This document shows positions 8,621 to 19,027 of a stretch of 64,000 nucleotides of DNA, in pieces; the stretch's first letter is position 1, and every line of letters starts with the position of its first letter. Location: the NCBI RefSeq assembly GCF_001279725.1, contig NZ_LGDE01000469.1, forward strand, positions 62,001-126,000. Reading direction: 5' to 3'. This DNA comes from Streptomyces sp. WM4235. Its GTDB lineage: Bacteria; Actinomycetota; Actinomycetes; Streptomycetales; Streptomycetaceae. A model generated the notes under the pieces. The model was given only the letters and a program-made list of their open reading frames with translations. It did no database searches and had not been told where the DNA came from. Both the position numbers and the translations under genes were made by a program.

Positions 8621-9835
8621 GTGCAGACTCCCGGATCGCAGTCCTCGCTGCATCGCGCGAATCTTGAACGGGTCGTGCGGGCGGTGCGCCTCGCGGGTTC
8701 ACTGACCCAGGCGGAGATCGCCCGTACCACCGGACTGTCGGCGGCCACGGTCTCCAACATCGTCCGCGAGCTCAAGGAGGCCGGGACCGTCGAGGTCACC
8801 GACACCTCGGCCGGTGGCCGGCGGGCGCGCAGCGTCTCGCTCAGCGGCGACGCGGGCATCGTGATCGGCGTGGACTTCGGCCACACCCACCTGCGGGTGG
8901 CCGTCGGGAACCTCGCGCACCAGGTGCTGGCCGAGGAATCCGAGCCGCTGGACGTGGACGCGTCCTGGGTGGAGGGCTTCGACCGGGCCGAGGCGCTGGT
9001 CGGGCGGCTGATCGAGGGCATCGGGGTGGGTCGGGACAAGGTCATCGGGGTCGGGCTCGGCGTGCCCGGCCCGATCGACGTAGAGTCCGGAACCCTGGGC
9101 TCCACCGCGATCCTGCCGGGCTGGGCGGGCATCAACCCCCGCCAGGAGCTCTCGCAGCGGCTGGGTGTACCCGTGTACGTGGACAACGACGCGAACCTCG
9201 GAGCCCTCGGGGAGCTGGTCTGGGGGAGTGGCCGCGGGGTCAAGGACCTCGCGTACATCAAGGTCGCGAGCGGCGTCGGCGCGGGCCTGGTGATCAATGG
9301 TCAGATCTACCGGGGCCCCGGCGGCACGGCCGGCGAGATCGGGCACATCACCCTCGACGAGTCGGGCCCGGTCTGCCGCTGCGGCAACCGCGGCTGCCTG
9401 GAGACCTTCGCCGCGGCCCGGTACGTGCTGCCCCTCCTCCAGGGCACCCACGGCCCGGAGCTGACGATGGAGCGGGTGGTGGAGCTGGCCCGCGAGGGCG
9501 ACCCGGGCTGCCGTCGGGTCATCACCGACGTGGGCCGGCACATCGGCAGCGGTGTGGCGAGCCTGTGCAATCTCCTGAACCCGAGCCGGGTGGTCCTCGG
9601 CGGCTCCCTCGCCGACGCCGGTGAACTGGTGCTGGCCCCCATCCGTGAATCAGTGGGGAGGTACGCGATCCCCAGCGCCGCCCGGCAGTTGTCGGTCCTC
9701 ACGGGGTCGCTCGGCGGGCGTGCGGAGGTGCTGGGGGCGCTGGCCCTCGTCCTCAGTGAGATGGGCGATTCGACGCTTTTGGCGGAGAACGGGGTAGGCC
9801 TGCGCACGCTGACGGCCATGTCTTCAGTTAGATAA
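8621..9835 (+). CDS. rok7B7: ROK-family transcriptional repressor (Rok7B7-like)
   Basis: The 404-residue regulator has an N-terminal winged helix-turn-helix (SLTQAEIARTTGLSAATVSNIVRELKEAG at about 27-55). A ROK sugar-kinase-like domain follows: GVDFGHTHLRV phosphate loop at about 86-96, and the zinc/ROK signature GHITLDESGPVCRCGNRGC at about 240-258. The GTG start is preceded by GGCAGGAG about 10 nt upstream. Its position directly before the xylose importer genes matches SCO6008 (Rok7B7), which has been reported to affect xylose uptake, carbon catabolite repression and antibiotic production in S. coelicolor. The ligand cannot be read from the sequence. Confidence 0.88.
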   Translation: MQTPGSQSSLHRANLERVVRAVRLAGSLTQAEIARTTGLSAATVSNIVRELKEAGTVEVTDTSAGGRRARSVSLSGDAGIVIGVDFGHTHLRVAVGNLAHQVLAEESEPLDVDASWVEGFDRAEALVGRLIEGIGVGRDKVIGVGLGVPGPIDVESGTLGSTAILPGWAGINPRQELSQRLGVPVYVDNDANLGALGELVWGSGRGVKDLAYIKVASGVGAGLVINGQIYRGPGGTAGEIGHITLDESGPVCRCGNRGCLETFAAARYVLPLLQGTHGPELTMERVVELAREGDPGCRRVITDVGRHIGSGVASLCNLLNPSRVVLGGSLADAGELVLAPIRESVGRYAIPSAARQLSVLTGSLGGRAEVLGALALVLSEMGDSTLLAENGVGLRTLTAMSSVR

Positions 9836-9896
9836 CGGATGGCACCGTTGTCATCTCGTTAAGGATTCACTCCTTGACGGCAAATCGCGGCCGGGG

Positions 9897-9925
9897 TTGA
9901 CTCACATCCACCTCGGCCGCAGTGT
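9897..9925 (+). promoter_or_regulatory. predicted xylF promoter
   Basis: TTGACT (9897-9902) is followed after 17 nt by CAGTGT (9920-9925), 28 nt before the xylF ATG. A second TTGACG lies at 9874-9879, next to the inverted pair AAGG/CCTT, which could be part of an operator. This is a consensus-based prediction. Confidence 0.45.
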
Positions 9926-9952
9926 TGCGGCCTCGTCAGGGAGGTTCAAGTA

Positions 9953-11065
9953 ATGAACACTCGTATGCGTAGAGCCGCCGTAGCCGTCGCCGCCGGTGCC
10001 ATGGCCGTATCGCTTGCCGCTTGTGGCAGTGCGAAGGAGGCCGGCGACAAGCCGAAGGACTCGGGCGCCGCCAAGGGCGACGCGATAAAGATCGGTCTGC
10101 TCCTCCCGGAGAACCAGACCGCGCGCTACGAGAAGTTCGACAAGCCGCTGATCGAGAAGAAGGTCGCCGACCTCACGGGCGGCAAGGCCGAGGTCGTCTA
10201 CGCGAACGCCAAGCAGGACGCGACCACGCAGAACTCGCAGGTCGACACGATGATCACCAACAAGGTGAACGTCCTGATCATCGACGCCGTGGACGCCAAG
10301 GCCATCGCCGGTTCGGTCAAGCGGGCCAAGGACGCCGGCATTCCGGTCGTGGCCTACGACCGCCTCGCCGAGGGCCCGATCGACGCTTACACCTCCTTCG
10401 ACAACGAAGAGGTCGGCAAGGTCCAGGGCAAGGCGCTCCTGGAGGCGCTGGGCGACAAGGCCAAGGACGGCCAGATCGTCATGATGAACGGCTCCGTCAC
10501 CGACCCGAACGCCGCCCTGTTCAAGAAGGGCGCTCACTCCGTCCTCGACGGCAAGGTGAACGTCGGCAAGGAGTACGACACCAAGGAGTGGAAGCCGGAG
10601 AACGCCAACACCAACATGGCGGGCGCGCTCTCCGCGATCGGCAAGGACAAGGTCGTCGGCGTCTACTCCGCCAACGACGGCATGGCCGGCGGCATCATCA
10701 CCGCCCTCAAGGCGGCCGGCCTGTCCCCCCTGCCCCCGGTCACCGGTCAGGACGCCGAACTCGCCGGTGTGCAGCGCATCGTCGCCGGTGAGCAGTTCAT
10801 GAGCGTGTACAAGCCGTACGCCCCCGAGGCCGCCGCCGCGGCCGAGATGGCCGTCGCCCTCGCCAAGGGCGAGAAGATCGACGGAATCATCAACCAGAAG
10901 GTCGACAGCCCGACCACCAAGGGTGTTCCGTCCGTGCTGATCCCGGTCGTCTCGCTCACCAAGAACAACATCAAGGACACCGTCATCAAGGACGGCGTCT
11001 ACACGGCCGACGAGATCTGCACCGACAAGTACGCGGCCAACTGCACCACCCTCGGCCTGAAGTAA
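9953..11065 (+). CDS. xylF: xylose-type sugar-binding lipoprotein (XylF)
   Basis: The 370-residue periplasmic-binding-protein-like (type I, Peripla_BP_4) receptor has a lipoprotein signal: positively charged start, hydrophobic core and lipobox SLAAC with the Cys at about 23. The mature protein shows IGLLLPENQTARYEKFDKP and AKQDATTQNSQVDTMI, typical of D-xylose-binding proteins, and GVYSANDGMAGGIITALKAAG near residue 225. A GGGAGG ribosome site precedes the ATG by about 7 nt. It heads the xylFGH transcript. A 217-nt gap with a GC hairpin separates it from xylG, which would favour higher levels of the receptor. Confidence 0.9.
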   Translation: MNTRMRRAAVAVAAGAMAVSLAACGSAKEAGDKPKDSGAAKGDAIKIGLLLPENQTARYEKFDKPLIEKKVADLTGGKAEVVYANAKQDATTQNSQVDTMITNKVNVLIIDAVDAKAIAGSVKRAKDAGIPVVAYDRLAEGPIDAYTSFDNEEVGKVQGKALLEALGDKAKDGQIVMMNGSVTDPNAALFKKGAHSVLDGKVNVGKEYDTKEWKPENANTNMAGALSAIGKDKVVGVYSANDGMAGGIITALKAAGLSPLPPVTGQDAELAGVQRIVAGEQFMSVYKPYAPEAAAAAEMAVALAKGEKIDGIINQKVDSPTTKGVPSVLIPVVSLTKNNIKDTVIKDGVYTADEICTDKYAANCTTLGLK

Positions 11066-11120
11066 GGCCCCGTCGCTCCCTCTTCGAGCCGTCGAGGCGA
11101 GCAGACCCCCACGCCTGTCC

Positions 11121-11159
11121 GGCGCCCCGCCCCTCTCTTCCCCGCCACCGCGGGGCGCC
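11121..11159 (+). promoter_or_regulatory. intercistronic hairpin between xylF and xylG
   Basis: Perfect 10-bp arms GGCGCCCCGC (11121-11130) and GCGGGGCGCC (11150-11159) enclose a 19-nt loop, 56 nt after the xylF stop. It has no following T run. It probably acts as a partial terminator or an mRNA-stabilising 3' end for the receptor transcript (inference). Confidence 0.6.
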
Positions 11160-11175
11160 GGGCAGAAACGTTTCC

Positions 11176-11214
11176 CCAACGCTCCACCCCAACGCTTCAC
11201 CCCCACGCTCCACC
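11176..11214. repeat. three tandem 13-nt imperfect repeats
   Basis: Copies at 11176-11188, 11189-11201 and 11202-11214 follow the pattern CCAACGCTCCACC with one or two substitutions each. The tract is C-rich and sits between the hairpin and the xylG ribosome site. Confidence 0.6.
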
Positions 11215-11282
11215 CCCCCATTCGCGTTCCTGCTCTTTTGCACGACATCCCCGCCGGTCAGGCGGCGAAGGAGATGGTTCAT

Positions 11283-12058
11283 GTGTCCGCTGCGCCCGTG
11301 CTGGCGTTGCGAGGGGTCTCGAAGCGGTTCGGCGCCGTTCAGGCCCTGACCGACGTAGAACTCGAGATCCACTCCGGCGAGGTGGTCGCCCTCGTCGGCG
11401 ACAACGGCGCCGGCAAGTCCACGCTGGTCAAGACCATCGCCGGCGTGCACCCCATCGATGACGGGGTCATCGAGTGGGAGGGCCGCCCGGTCTCCATCGG
11501 CAAGCCCCACGACGCCCAGAACCTGGGCATCGCGACGGTCTACCAGGACCTCGCGCTGTGCGACAACATCGATGTCGTCGGCAACCTCTTCCTGGGCCGC
11601 GAGCTCAAGCGCCGCGGCATCCTCGACGAGGTGGAGATGGAGCGGCGTGCCCGCGAGCTCCTGACCACCCTGTCGATTCGGATCCCCAGTGTCCGTATCC
11701 CGATCGCCTCGCTCTCCGGCGGTCAGCGCCAGACCGTGGCCATCGCCCGCTCGATGCTCGGCGAGCCCAAGCTGGTCATCCTCGACGAGCCGACCGCCGC
11801 CCTCGGCGTCGAGCAGACCGCGCAGGTCCTCGACCTGGTGGAGCGGCTGCGCGAACGCGGTCACGCCGTCATCCTCATCAGCCACAACATGGCCGATGTG
11901 AAGGCCGTCGCCGACAAGGTCGCGGTCCTGCGGCTCGGCCGCAACAACGGCGTCTTCAGTGTCGCCGACACCTCGCAGGAAGAGATCATCTCCGCCATCA
12001 CCGGTGCCACGGACAACGCCGTGACCCGCCGGGCGGCCCGCACCGGGGAGGCCCGCAA

Positions 12059-12062
<4 letters not shown>
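11283..12062 (+). CDS. xylG: ABC sugar importer ATPase (XylG)
   Basis: The 259-residue single-domain ABC ATPase has Walker A GDNGAGKS (about 38-45), signature LSGGQ (about 144-148), Walker B LVILDEP (about 165-171) and the H-loop LISHN. It corresponds to one half of the double-length RbsA/XylG ATPases. The GTG at 11283 was chosen because AAGGAG lies 9 nt upstream; the ATG at 11274 abuts that Shine-Dalgarno and the TTG at 11238 has none. The stop overlaps the next start (GTGA), so translation of the permease is probably coupled. Confidence 0.9.
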
Positions 12063-13378
<1,316 letters not shown>

Positions 13379-13420
13379 CCTCTGTCCCAGGCAGTACCCG
13401 GCGGTAAGACCCGTCACAGT

Positions 13421-13449
13421 GCCCGGTGCCACTTCCAGTGGTGCCGGGC
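13421..13449 (+). terminator. hairpin terminator after xylH
   Basis: Arms 13421-13432 and 13438-13449 pair over 12 bp (two G-U pairs) around a TTCCA loop, 43 nt beyond the xylH stop. Confidence 0.75.
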
Positions 13450-13628
13450 GCTCGTGCGTACATTCGTGGGTACAACTGTGCGGGTATACACCCGTTTGGG
13501 ATGTGTGATTTGGCGATCAGGTGTACAGGTATGACAAAGGCGTGACCCTCCCGGTACCGCCCGATGACGCTCGTCGCGAGCGGAACATTAGACTCGACAG
13601 ACCAGCAAGCAACTGCAAGGAGGCACGG

Positions 13629-15545
13629 GTGCTGCTGACCCGCATCAAGGGACCGCGCGATCTGGACCGGCTCAGCCAGGAGGAGCTCGAACAGCTCGCC
13701 GCCGAGATCAGGTCCTTCCTCGTCGACGCCGTCTCCAAGACCGGCGGGCACCTCGGCCCCAACCTCGGTGTCGTCGAGCTGACGATCGCCCTGCACCGGG
13801 TCTTCGACTCGCCCAAGGACAAGGTCCTCTTCGACACGGGCCACCAGGCCTACGTCCACAAGCTGCTCACGGGCCGCCAGGACTTCGGCGGCCTGCGCAC
13901 CAAGGGCGGCCTGTCCGGCTACCCCTCCCGCGCCGAGTCCGAGCACGACGTCATCGAGAACTCCCACGCCTCCACTGTGCTGGGCTGGGCCGACGGCCTG
14001 GCCAAGGCCAACGAGGTGCTGGGCCGCGAGGACCACCACGTCGCCGCCGTCATCGGCGACGGCGCGCTGACCGGAGGCATGGCCTGGGAGGCGCTGAACA
14101 ACATCGCCGCCGCCAAGGACCGCCCGCTGGTCATCGTGGTGAACGACAACGAGCGCTCGTACGGTCCCACGATCGGCGGCCTCGCCAACCACCTGGCCAC
14201 CCTGCGCACCACGGACGGATACGAGCGCTTCCTGGCCCGCGGCAAGGACCTCCTGGAGCGTACGCCGGTCGTCGGCAAGCCGCTCTACGAGACCCTGCAC
14301 GGCGCCAAGAAGGGCCTCAAGGACTTCATCGCCCCGCAGGGCATGTTCGAGGACCTCGGCCTGAAGTACGTCGGCCCCATCGACGGCCACGACATCGAGG
14401 CCCTGGAGTCCGCGCTCCAGCGCGCGAAGCGCTTCGGCGGCCCGGTCATCGTGCACTGCCTCACCCAGAAGGGCCGCGGCTACCAGCCGGCCGTCCAGGA
14501 CGAGGCCGACCGCTTCCACGCGGTCGGCGTCATCCACCCGGACACCGGCCTCCCGGTCAAGACGGCGGCCGCCAGCTGGACCTCCGTCTTCGCCGACGAG
14601 ATGGTCAAGCTCGGCCGGGAGCGCGCGGACATCGTCGCGATCACTGCGGCCATGCTCCAGCCCGTCGGCCTGAAGAAGTTCGCGGACGCCTTCCCGGAGC
14701 GCATCTTCGACGTGGGCATCGCCGAGCAGCACGGCGCCACCTCGGCCGCCGGACTGGCCACCGGAGGGGTCCACCCGGTCTTCGCCGTGTACGCGACCTT
14801 CCTCAACCGCGCCTTCGACCAGGTGCTGATGGACGTCGCCCTGCACAAGTGCGGGGTCACCTTCGTCCTGGACCGCGCGGGCGTCACCGGTGACGACGGC
14901 GCCTCCCACAACGGCATGTGGGACATGTCGATCCTCCAGGTCGTGCCCGGCCTGCGGCTCGCCGCCCCGCGCGACGCCGAGCAGCTGCGCGCCCAACTGC
15001 GCGAGGCCGTCGAGGTCAAGGACGCGCCGACCGTCGTGCGCTACTCCAAGGGAGTCGTCGGCCCGGCCGTGCCGGCCGTCGGCAGGATCGGCGGCATGGA
15101 CGTGCTGCGCACCCCGGCCCCCGAGGTCACCCGTCCGGACGTACTGCTCGTATCCGTCGGCGCGCTCGCCCCGATGTGCCTGGAGATCGCCGATCTGCTC
15201 GACAAGCAGGGCATCTCCACGACCGTGGTGGACCCCCGTTGGGTCAAGCCCGTGGACGAGGCACTGGCCCCGCTCGCGGAGCGGCACCGGGTCGTCGTCA
15301 CCGTCGAGGACAACGGCCGCACCGGCGGCGTGGGCGCCGCCGTCTCGCAGGCCCTGCGGGACGCGGGCGTCGACGTACCGCTGCGGGACTTCGGCATCCC
15401 GCAGCGCTTCCTCGACCACGCGCTGCGCAAGGAGATCCTGGCCGAGATCGGCCTGACCGCCCCGGACATCGCCCGTCAGGTGACCGGCCTCGTCGCCAAG
15501 CTGGACGGGCGCTACGACAGCGAGCCGGCCGCCACCGTCGACTAG
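13629..15545 (+). CDS. dxs: 1-deoxy-D-xylulose-5-phosphate synthase
   Basis: The 638-residue thiamine-diphosphate enzyme condenses pyruvate with glyceraldehyde 3-phosphate, the first step of the MEP isoprenoid pathway. Visible motifs are [11 protein letters not shown] and [14 protein letters not shown] (substrate histidines), the diphosphate/Mg site [16 protein letters not shown] and the catalytic-Glu region [17 protein letters not shown]. The transketolase C-domain ends with [15 protein letters not shown]. The GTG at 13629 was chosen because AAGGAGG lies 5 nt upstream; the in-frame extension to 13521 has poor codon bias. The region before it contains the imperfect palindrome CGGGTATACACCCG (near 13480-13495). 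Confidence 0.95.
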   Translation: MLLTRIKGPRDLDRLSQEELEQLAAEIRSFLVDAVSKTGGHLGPNLGVVELTIALHRVFDSPKDKVLFDTGHQAYVHKLLTGRQDFGGLRTKGGLSGYPSRAESEHDVIENSHASTVLGWADGLAKANEVLGREDHHVAAVIGDGALTGGMAWEALNNIAAAKDRPLVIVVNDNERSYGPTIGGLANHLATLRTTDGYERFLARGKDLLERTPVVGKPLYETLHGAKKGLKDFIAPQGMFEDLGLKYVGPIDGHDIEALESALQRAKRFGGPVIVHCLTQKGRGYQPAVQDEADRFHAVGVIHPDTGLPVKTAAASWTSVFADEMVKLGRERADIVAITAAMLQPVGLKKFADAFPERIFDVGIAEQHGATSAAGLATGGVHPVFAVYATFLNRAFDQVLMDVALHKCGVTFVLDRAGVTGDDGASHNGMWDMSILQVVPGLRLAAPRDAEQLRAQLREAVEVKDAPTVVRYSKGVVGPAVPAVGRIGGMDVLRTPAPEVTRPDVLLVSVGALAPMCLEIADLLDKQGISTTVVDPRWVKPVDEALAPLAERHRVVVTVEDNGRTGGVGAAVSQALRDAGVDVPLRDFGIPQRFLDHALRKEILAEIGLTAPDIARQVTGLVAKLDGRYDSEPAATVD

Positions 15546-15584
15546 TCGACGGGCCGTCGAGCCCCCGACGCGCGGTTGCGTCCC

Positions 15585-15628
15585 ACGGGCCGGGAGATCA
15601 CCCTTGAAGGGTGGGCCTCCCGGCCCGT
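15585..15628 (+). terminator. hairpin terminator after dxs
   Basis: A perfect 12-bp stem (15585-15596 with 15617-15628, core GGGCCGGGAG/CTCCCGGCCC) encloses a 20-nt loop that can itself fold. It ends in GTTTCG, about 40 nt past the dxs stop. Confidence 0.75.
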
Positions 15629-15661
15629 TTCGCGTACGCGTCACCTTTCGGAGGTGCGTCG

Positions 15662-17179
15662 GTGAGCACGGATCGCAACAGTCCTTTCCGCACCAAGTCG
15701 GTGGAACAGTCCATCCGCGACACGGAGGAGCCCGAACACGCCCTCCGCAAGTCGCTCTCCTCCTGGGACCTGATGGTCTTCGGCGTCGGTGTCATCATCG
15801 GCACCGGCATCTTCGTCCTCACCGGCAAGGTCGCCAAGGAGAACGCCGGCCCGGCCACCGCCCTGGCGTTCGTGGCCGCCGGCATCGTGTGTGGGCTCGC
15901 CGCCCTGTGCTACGCCGAGTTCGCCTCGACCGTCCCGGTCGCCGGTTCGGCGTACACGTTCTCCTACGCCTCGATCGGTGAGCTTCCCGCCTGGATCATC
16001 GGCTGGGACCTGGTGCTGGAGTTCGCGCTGGGCACCGCGGTCGTCGCGGTCGGCTGGTCCGGGTACGTCCGTTCGTTGATGGACAACGCCGGCATCCATC
16101 TACCCGCGGCCCTGGAGGGGCCGGACGTGCCGGGCGGCACCTTCGACCTGCTCGCCTTCCTCCTGGTCCTGGTCCTGACGGTCGTCCTCGTCATCGGCGT
16201 GAAGCTGTCGGCGCGCATCACCGCGATCGTCGTCGCGATCAAGGTCACGGTGGTGCTCATCGTGATCATCGCGGGCCTGTTCTTCATCACGGGCAGCAAC
16301 TACAAGCCGTTCATCCCCGAGGCGGTGCCCCAGGAGGGCGGAGCGGGATTCGACGCGCCACTGGTCCAGCTGATCTTCGGCTACGAGCCGACCAACTTCG
16401 GCGTCATGGGCATCTTCACCGCGGCCTCCGTCGTGTTCTTCGCCTTCATCGGCTTCGACGTGGTCGCCACCGCCGCCGAGGAGACCAAGATGCCGCAGCG
16501 CGACATGCCGCGCGGCATCCTCGGCTCGCTGCTGATCTGCACGGTGCTGTACGTGGCGGTCTCACTCGTGGTGACCGGCATGCAGCACTACACCGAGCTG
16601 TCGGTGAGCGCGCCGCTGGCCGACGCCTTCAAATCCGCCGGACATCCGGTCTACGGAGGCATCATCAGCTTCGGCGCCGCGGTGGGCCTGACCACCGTCT
16701 GCATGATCCTGTTGCTGGGTCAGACCCGTGTGTTCTTCGCGATGAGCCGTGACGGCCTGCTGCCGCGCTTCTTCTCGCGCACGCACCCGAGGTTCCGCAC
16801 CCCGTACCGGCCGACGATCCTGCTCGGTGTGATCATCGCGATCGTCGCCGGATTCACCAGCATCAACGAACTCGCCACCCTGGTGAACATCGGCACGCTG
16901 TTCGCCTTCGTGGTCGTCGCCCTCGGCGTGATCATCCTGCGCCGGACCCGCCCGGACCTGCACCGGGCCTTCCGGACCCCGTGGGTGCCGTTCGTGCCGA
17001 TCGTGTCGATCGCCGCCTCGGTGTGGCTGATGCTCAACCTCCCGGCCGAGACCTGGCTGCGGTTCGTCGTCTGGATGCTCATCGGCATCGCCGTGTACTA
17101 CATGTACGGGCGCAAGCACAGCCGACTGGGCCGGGGCGAGGGAGTGGGCCTCGACCCGCACCACGAGGAGCAGCACTAG
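15662..17179 (+). CDS. APC-family amino-acid permease (cationic amino-acid transporter type)
   Basis: The 505-residue membrane protein has about twelve to fourteen hydrophobic segments. It belongs to the amino acid-polyamine-organocation superfamily, closest in pattern to CAT/YfnA-type permeases. The first helix carries the substrate-binding GVGVIIGTGIFVLTG; FAFIGFDVVATAAEETKMPQRDMPRGI is the classic helix-6/loop motif of this group. The GTG start at 15662 is preceded by GGAGG at 7-8 nt. It stands alone between two terminators. The specific substrate cannot be read from the sequence. Confidence 0.88.
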   Translation: MSTDRNSPFRTKSVEQSIRDTEEPEHALRKSLSSWDLMVFGVGVIIGTGIFVLTGKVAKENAGPATALAFVAAGIVCGLAALCYAEFASTVPVAGSAYTFSYASIGELPAWIIGWDLVLEFALGTAVVAVGWSGYVRSLMDNAGIHLPAALEGPDVPGGTFDLLAFLLVLVLTVVLVIGVKLSARITAIVVAIKVTVVLIVIIAGLFFITGSNYKPFIPEAVPQEGGAGFDAPLVQLIFGYEPTNFGVMGIFTAASVVFFAFIGFDVVATAAEETKMPQRDMPRGILGSLLICTVLYVAVSLVVTGMQHYTELSVSAPLADAFKSAGHPVYGGIISFGAAVGLTTVCMILLLGQTRVFFAMSRDGLLPRFFSRTHPRFRTPYRPTILLGVIIAIVAGFTSINELATLVNIGTLFAFVVVALGVIILRRTRPDLHRAFRTPWVPFVPIVSIAASVWLMLNLPAETWLRFVVWMLIGIAVYYMYGRKHSRLGRGEGVGLDPHHEEQH

Positions 17180-17189
17180 AGGCATCCCC

Positions 17190-17232
17190 GGACCGGGCCC
17201 CGGCGGGCAGCAGCCCCGCCGGGGCCCGGTCC
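17190..17232 (+). terminator. strong hairpin terminator after the amino-acid permease
   Basis: A perfect 18-bp stem (17190-17207 with 17215-17232) surrounds a 7-nt loop, starting 10 nt after the stop codon. Confidence 0.85.
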
Positions 17233-17250
17233 GTACGTCCTCGCACGACC

Positions 17251-17280
17251 CTGTCCCGCGGCGCGTCCCGTGACTAGCCT
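17251..17280 (+). promoter_or_regulatory. promoter of a predicted leaderless transcript (GNAT gene)
   Basis: CTGTCC (17251-17256) and TAGCCT (17275-17280) are 18 nt apart. The -10 box ends 7 nt before the ATG at 17288, so transcription should begin at or next to the start codon. Confidence 0.6.
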
Positions 17281-17287
17281 GGGCGCC

Positions 17288-17785
17288 ATGAAGATCACGT
17301 TGGAAGCCTGGGCGGAAGACGACCACTGGCTGCTGCTCCGCACGAACGAGCCGGTCATGACCGCACACCTCGGCGGTCCGGAGTCCGAGGCCAAGCTCCG
17401 GGACCGGCAGAGCCGTTACCTCGCCCTCAGCGCCCGGGAGCCGGCGGCCGGCCGGATGTTCCGCGTCGTCGCCGACGGCGAGAGCGTGGGCAGCATCGGC
17501 TTCTGGGAGCGCACCTGGAAGGACGAGGAGGTCTACGAGACGGGCTGGGGCATCCTGCCCGAACACCAGGGCCGCGGCGTGGCCGCGGCGGCGGCCCGCA
17601 CCCTCGTCGCCCACGCGGCCGAGCACGGTACGCGCCGCCACCTGCACGCCTTCCCGCCCCTCGACCACGGGGCGTCGAACGCCGTCTGCCGCAAGGCCGG
17701 CTTCGTCCTGCTCGGCGAGGTCCCGTTCGAGTACCCCCCGGGCCACTGGGAGACGAGCAACGACTGGCGCACGGTGCTGCGCTAG
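17288..17785 (+). CDS. GNAT-family N-acetyltransferase
   Basis: The 165-residue protein has the RimJ/RimL-like GNAT layout. The acetyl-CoA-binding motif A is GWGILPEHQGRGVAAAAARTL (Q-x-x-G-x-G/A near residue 99), and the FPPLDHGASNAVCRKAGFVLLGE segment near 125-145 forms motif B. There is no Shine-Dalgarno; a TAGCCT box 7 nt upstream of the ATG indicates a leaderless mRNA. The substrate is unknown. The gene converges on the LCP gene, whose stop is only 14 nt away. Confidence 0.82.
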   Translation: MKITLEAWAEDDHWLLLRTNEPVMTAHLGGPESEAKLRDRQSRYLALSAREPAAGRMFRVVADGESVGSIGFWERTWKDEEVYETGWGILPEHQGRGVAAAAARTLVAHAAEHGTRRHLHAFPPLDHGASNAVCRKAGFVLLGEVPFEYPPGHWETSNDWRTVLR

Positions 17786-17799
17786 CGGAGCGATTCGGC

Positions 17800-18909
17800 C
17801 TACGGCTTGGCGGCCGTGCCGCCCTTCGTGGCCGTGCCGCCCTTGGCGGGGGACTTCTTCGCCGATGCCGGGACCTTCTGGTCGGTGCGCAGGGCCTCCC
17901 ACAGTTGGCCGGCCTGCGGTTCGGCGACGACCACGCGGTTCGGGTCGACCTTGTCGTAGGCCACCGGCAGCATGATGGTCTCCATCGTCGCCGGGTCCAC
18001 GGCCTTCATGCTCCGCGCGAAGTCGGACAGCGCGGTGAGGGACGCCAGATCGGAGTCGGTGGTCAGCGACTTGGTCCCCGCGTCGGCCAGCTTGTACAGC
18101 CGGGTCGGGTTGCCGAGGGCGTCCTGCTTCTTGATCTCCGACAGCATGGCGAGCATGAACTGCTGCTGGAGGCCGATGCGCCCGAGGTCGCTGCCGTCGC
18201 CGTAGCCGTAGCGGGTCCGTACGAACTTCAGCGAGTCGGTGCCGTCCAGCCGGTGCGTGCCCGCGTCGAGCTTGAGGCCGCCCTTGGCGCCGCTCATCGG
18301 CTGGTCGAGGGTGACGGTGACCCCGCCGAGGGCGTCGACCAGACCCTTGAAGCCGGCGAAGTCCACCTCGACGAAGTGGTCCACGCGGACTCCGGACAGC
18401 TGCTCCACGGTCTTCACGACGCAGGCGGGGCCGCCGAGGGAGTAGACCGAGTTGAACATGACCCGCTTCGCGGCGGGCGCGGTGCCGCCGTCGTTGTCCT
18501 TGCACTCGGGCCGGCTGATCAGGGTGTCGCGGGGGATGCTCACCGCGGTGGCCCTGGAGCGGCCCTCGGGTATGTGCACCAGCATGGCGGTGTCGGAGCG
18601 GGCACCGCTGACGTCGCCGTGGTCGAGGTCGCCGTTGGCCCCGGCCCGTGAATCGGACCCGAGGACCAGGACGTTCTGGGCGTTCTCGACGACCTTCTTC
18701 GGGCGGTTGTCGCCGATCGCCTGGTTCAGGTCGACGCTGGAGATGTTCGAGTTGAGGTGGCTGTAGGTCCACCAGCCGGCGCCGCCGACCGCGAGGACGA
18801 GCAGGGCCGCCACCGAGAGCACGATCCACAGGACGCGCCTGCCACGCCGCGGCTTTCGCCGGGAGACAGGGGAGGAGGCCGGGGCCGGTGCCGAGGGCCG
18901 GTCAATCAT
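17800..18909 (-). CDS. LytR-CpsA-Psr (LCP) family glycopolymer ligase
   Basis: The 369-residue protein has a cytoplasmic Pro/Arg-rich N-terminus, one membrane helix (about 25-47) and an extracellular LCP domain. Conserved pieces are VLVLGSDSR (about 80-88), RSDTAMLVHIP, SIPRDTLI and the phosphate-site FVRTRYGYGDGSDLGRIGLQQQF. LCP enzymes transfer undecaprenyl-linked wall polymers to peptidoglycan. The C-terminus has a low-complexity KGGTATKGGTAAKP tail. The neighbouring teichoic-acid-type genes suggest it ligates that polymer. A perfect TATAAT box lies 17 nt before the ATG. Confidence 0.9.
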   Translation of the reverse strand: MIDRPSAPAPASSPVSRRKPRRGRRVLWIVLSVAALLVLAVGGAGWWTYSHLNSNISSVDLNQAIGDNRPKKVVENAQNVLVLGSDSRAGANGDLDHGDVSGARSDTAMLVHIPEGRSRATAVSIPRDTLISRPECKDNDGGTAPAAKRVMFNSVYSLGGPACVVKTVEQLSGVRVDHFVEVDFAGFKGLVDALGGVTVTLDQPMSGAKGGLKLDAGTHRLDGTDSLKFVRTRYGYGDGSDLGRIGLQQQFMLAMLSEIKKQDALGNPTRLYKLADAGTKSLTTDSDLASLTALSDFARSMKAVDPATMETIMLPVAYDKVDPNRVVVAEPQAGQLWEALRTDQKVPASAKKSPAKGGTATKGGTAAKP

Positions 18910-18926
18910 GGAGGCGGAGCCCTTCT

Positions 18927-18932
18927 ATTATA
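18927..18932 (-). promoter_or_regulatory. consensus -10 box of the LCP gene
   Basis: TATAAT on the minus strand, 17 nt upstream of the ATG at 18909. This AT-rich box stands out against the GC-rich background. The -35 region (near 18950-18955) is weak. Confidence 0.6.
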
Positions 18933-19027
18933 GATGGGGTGAATCATAGGACACGCTTTCGAGTGGCTGGTCCTTTTCGGTGAAAGGCCGTCGGAGGAAC
19001 GACGGACAGCACTCGACGGAAGGGCGG

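Noticed and set aside
13521..13628. Upstream extension of dxs to an ATG-like start
   Set aside because: Poor codon bias, crosses the promoter region, and the GTG at 13629 has a strong AAGGAGG site.
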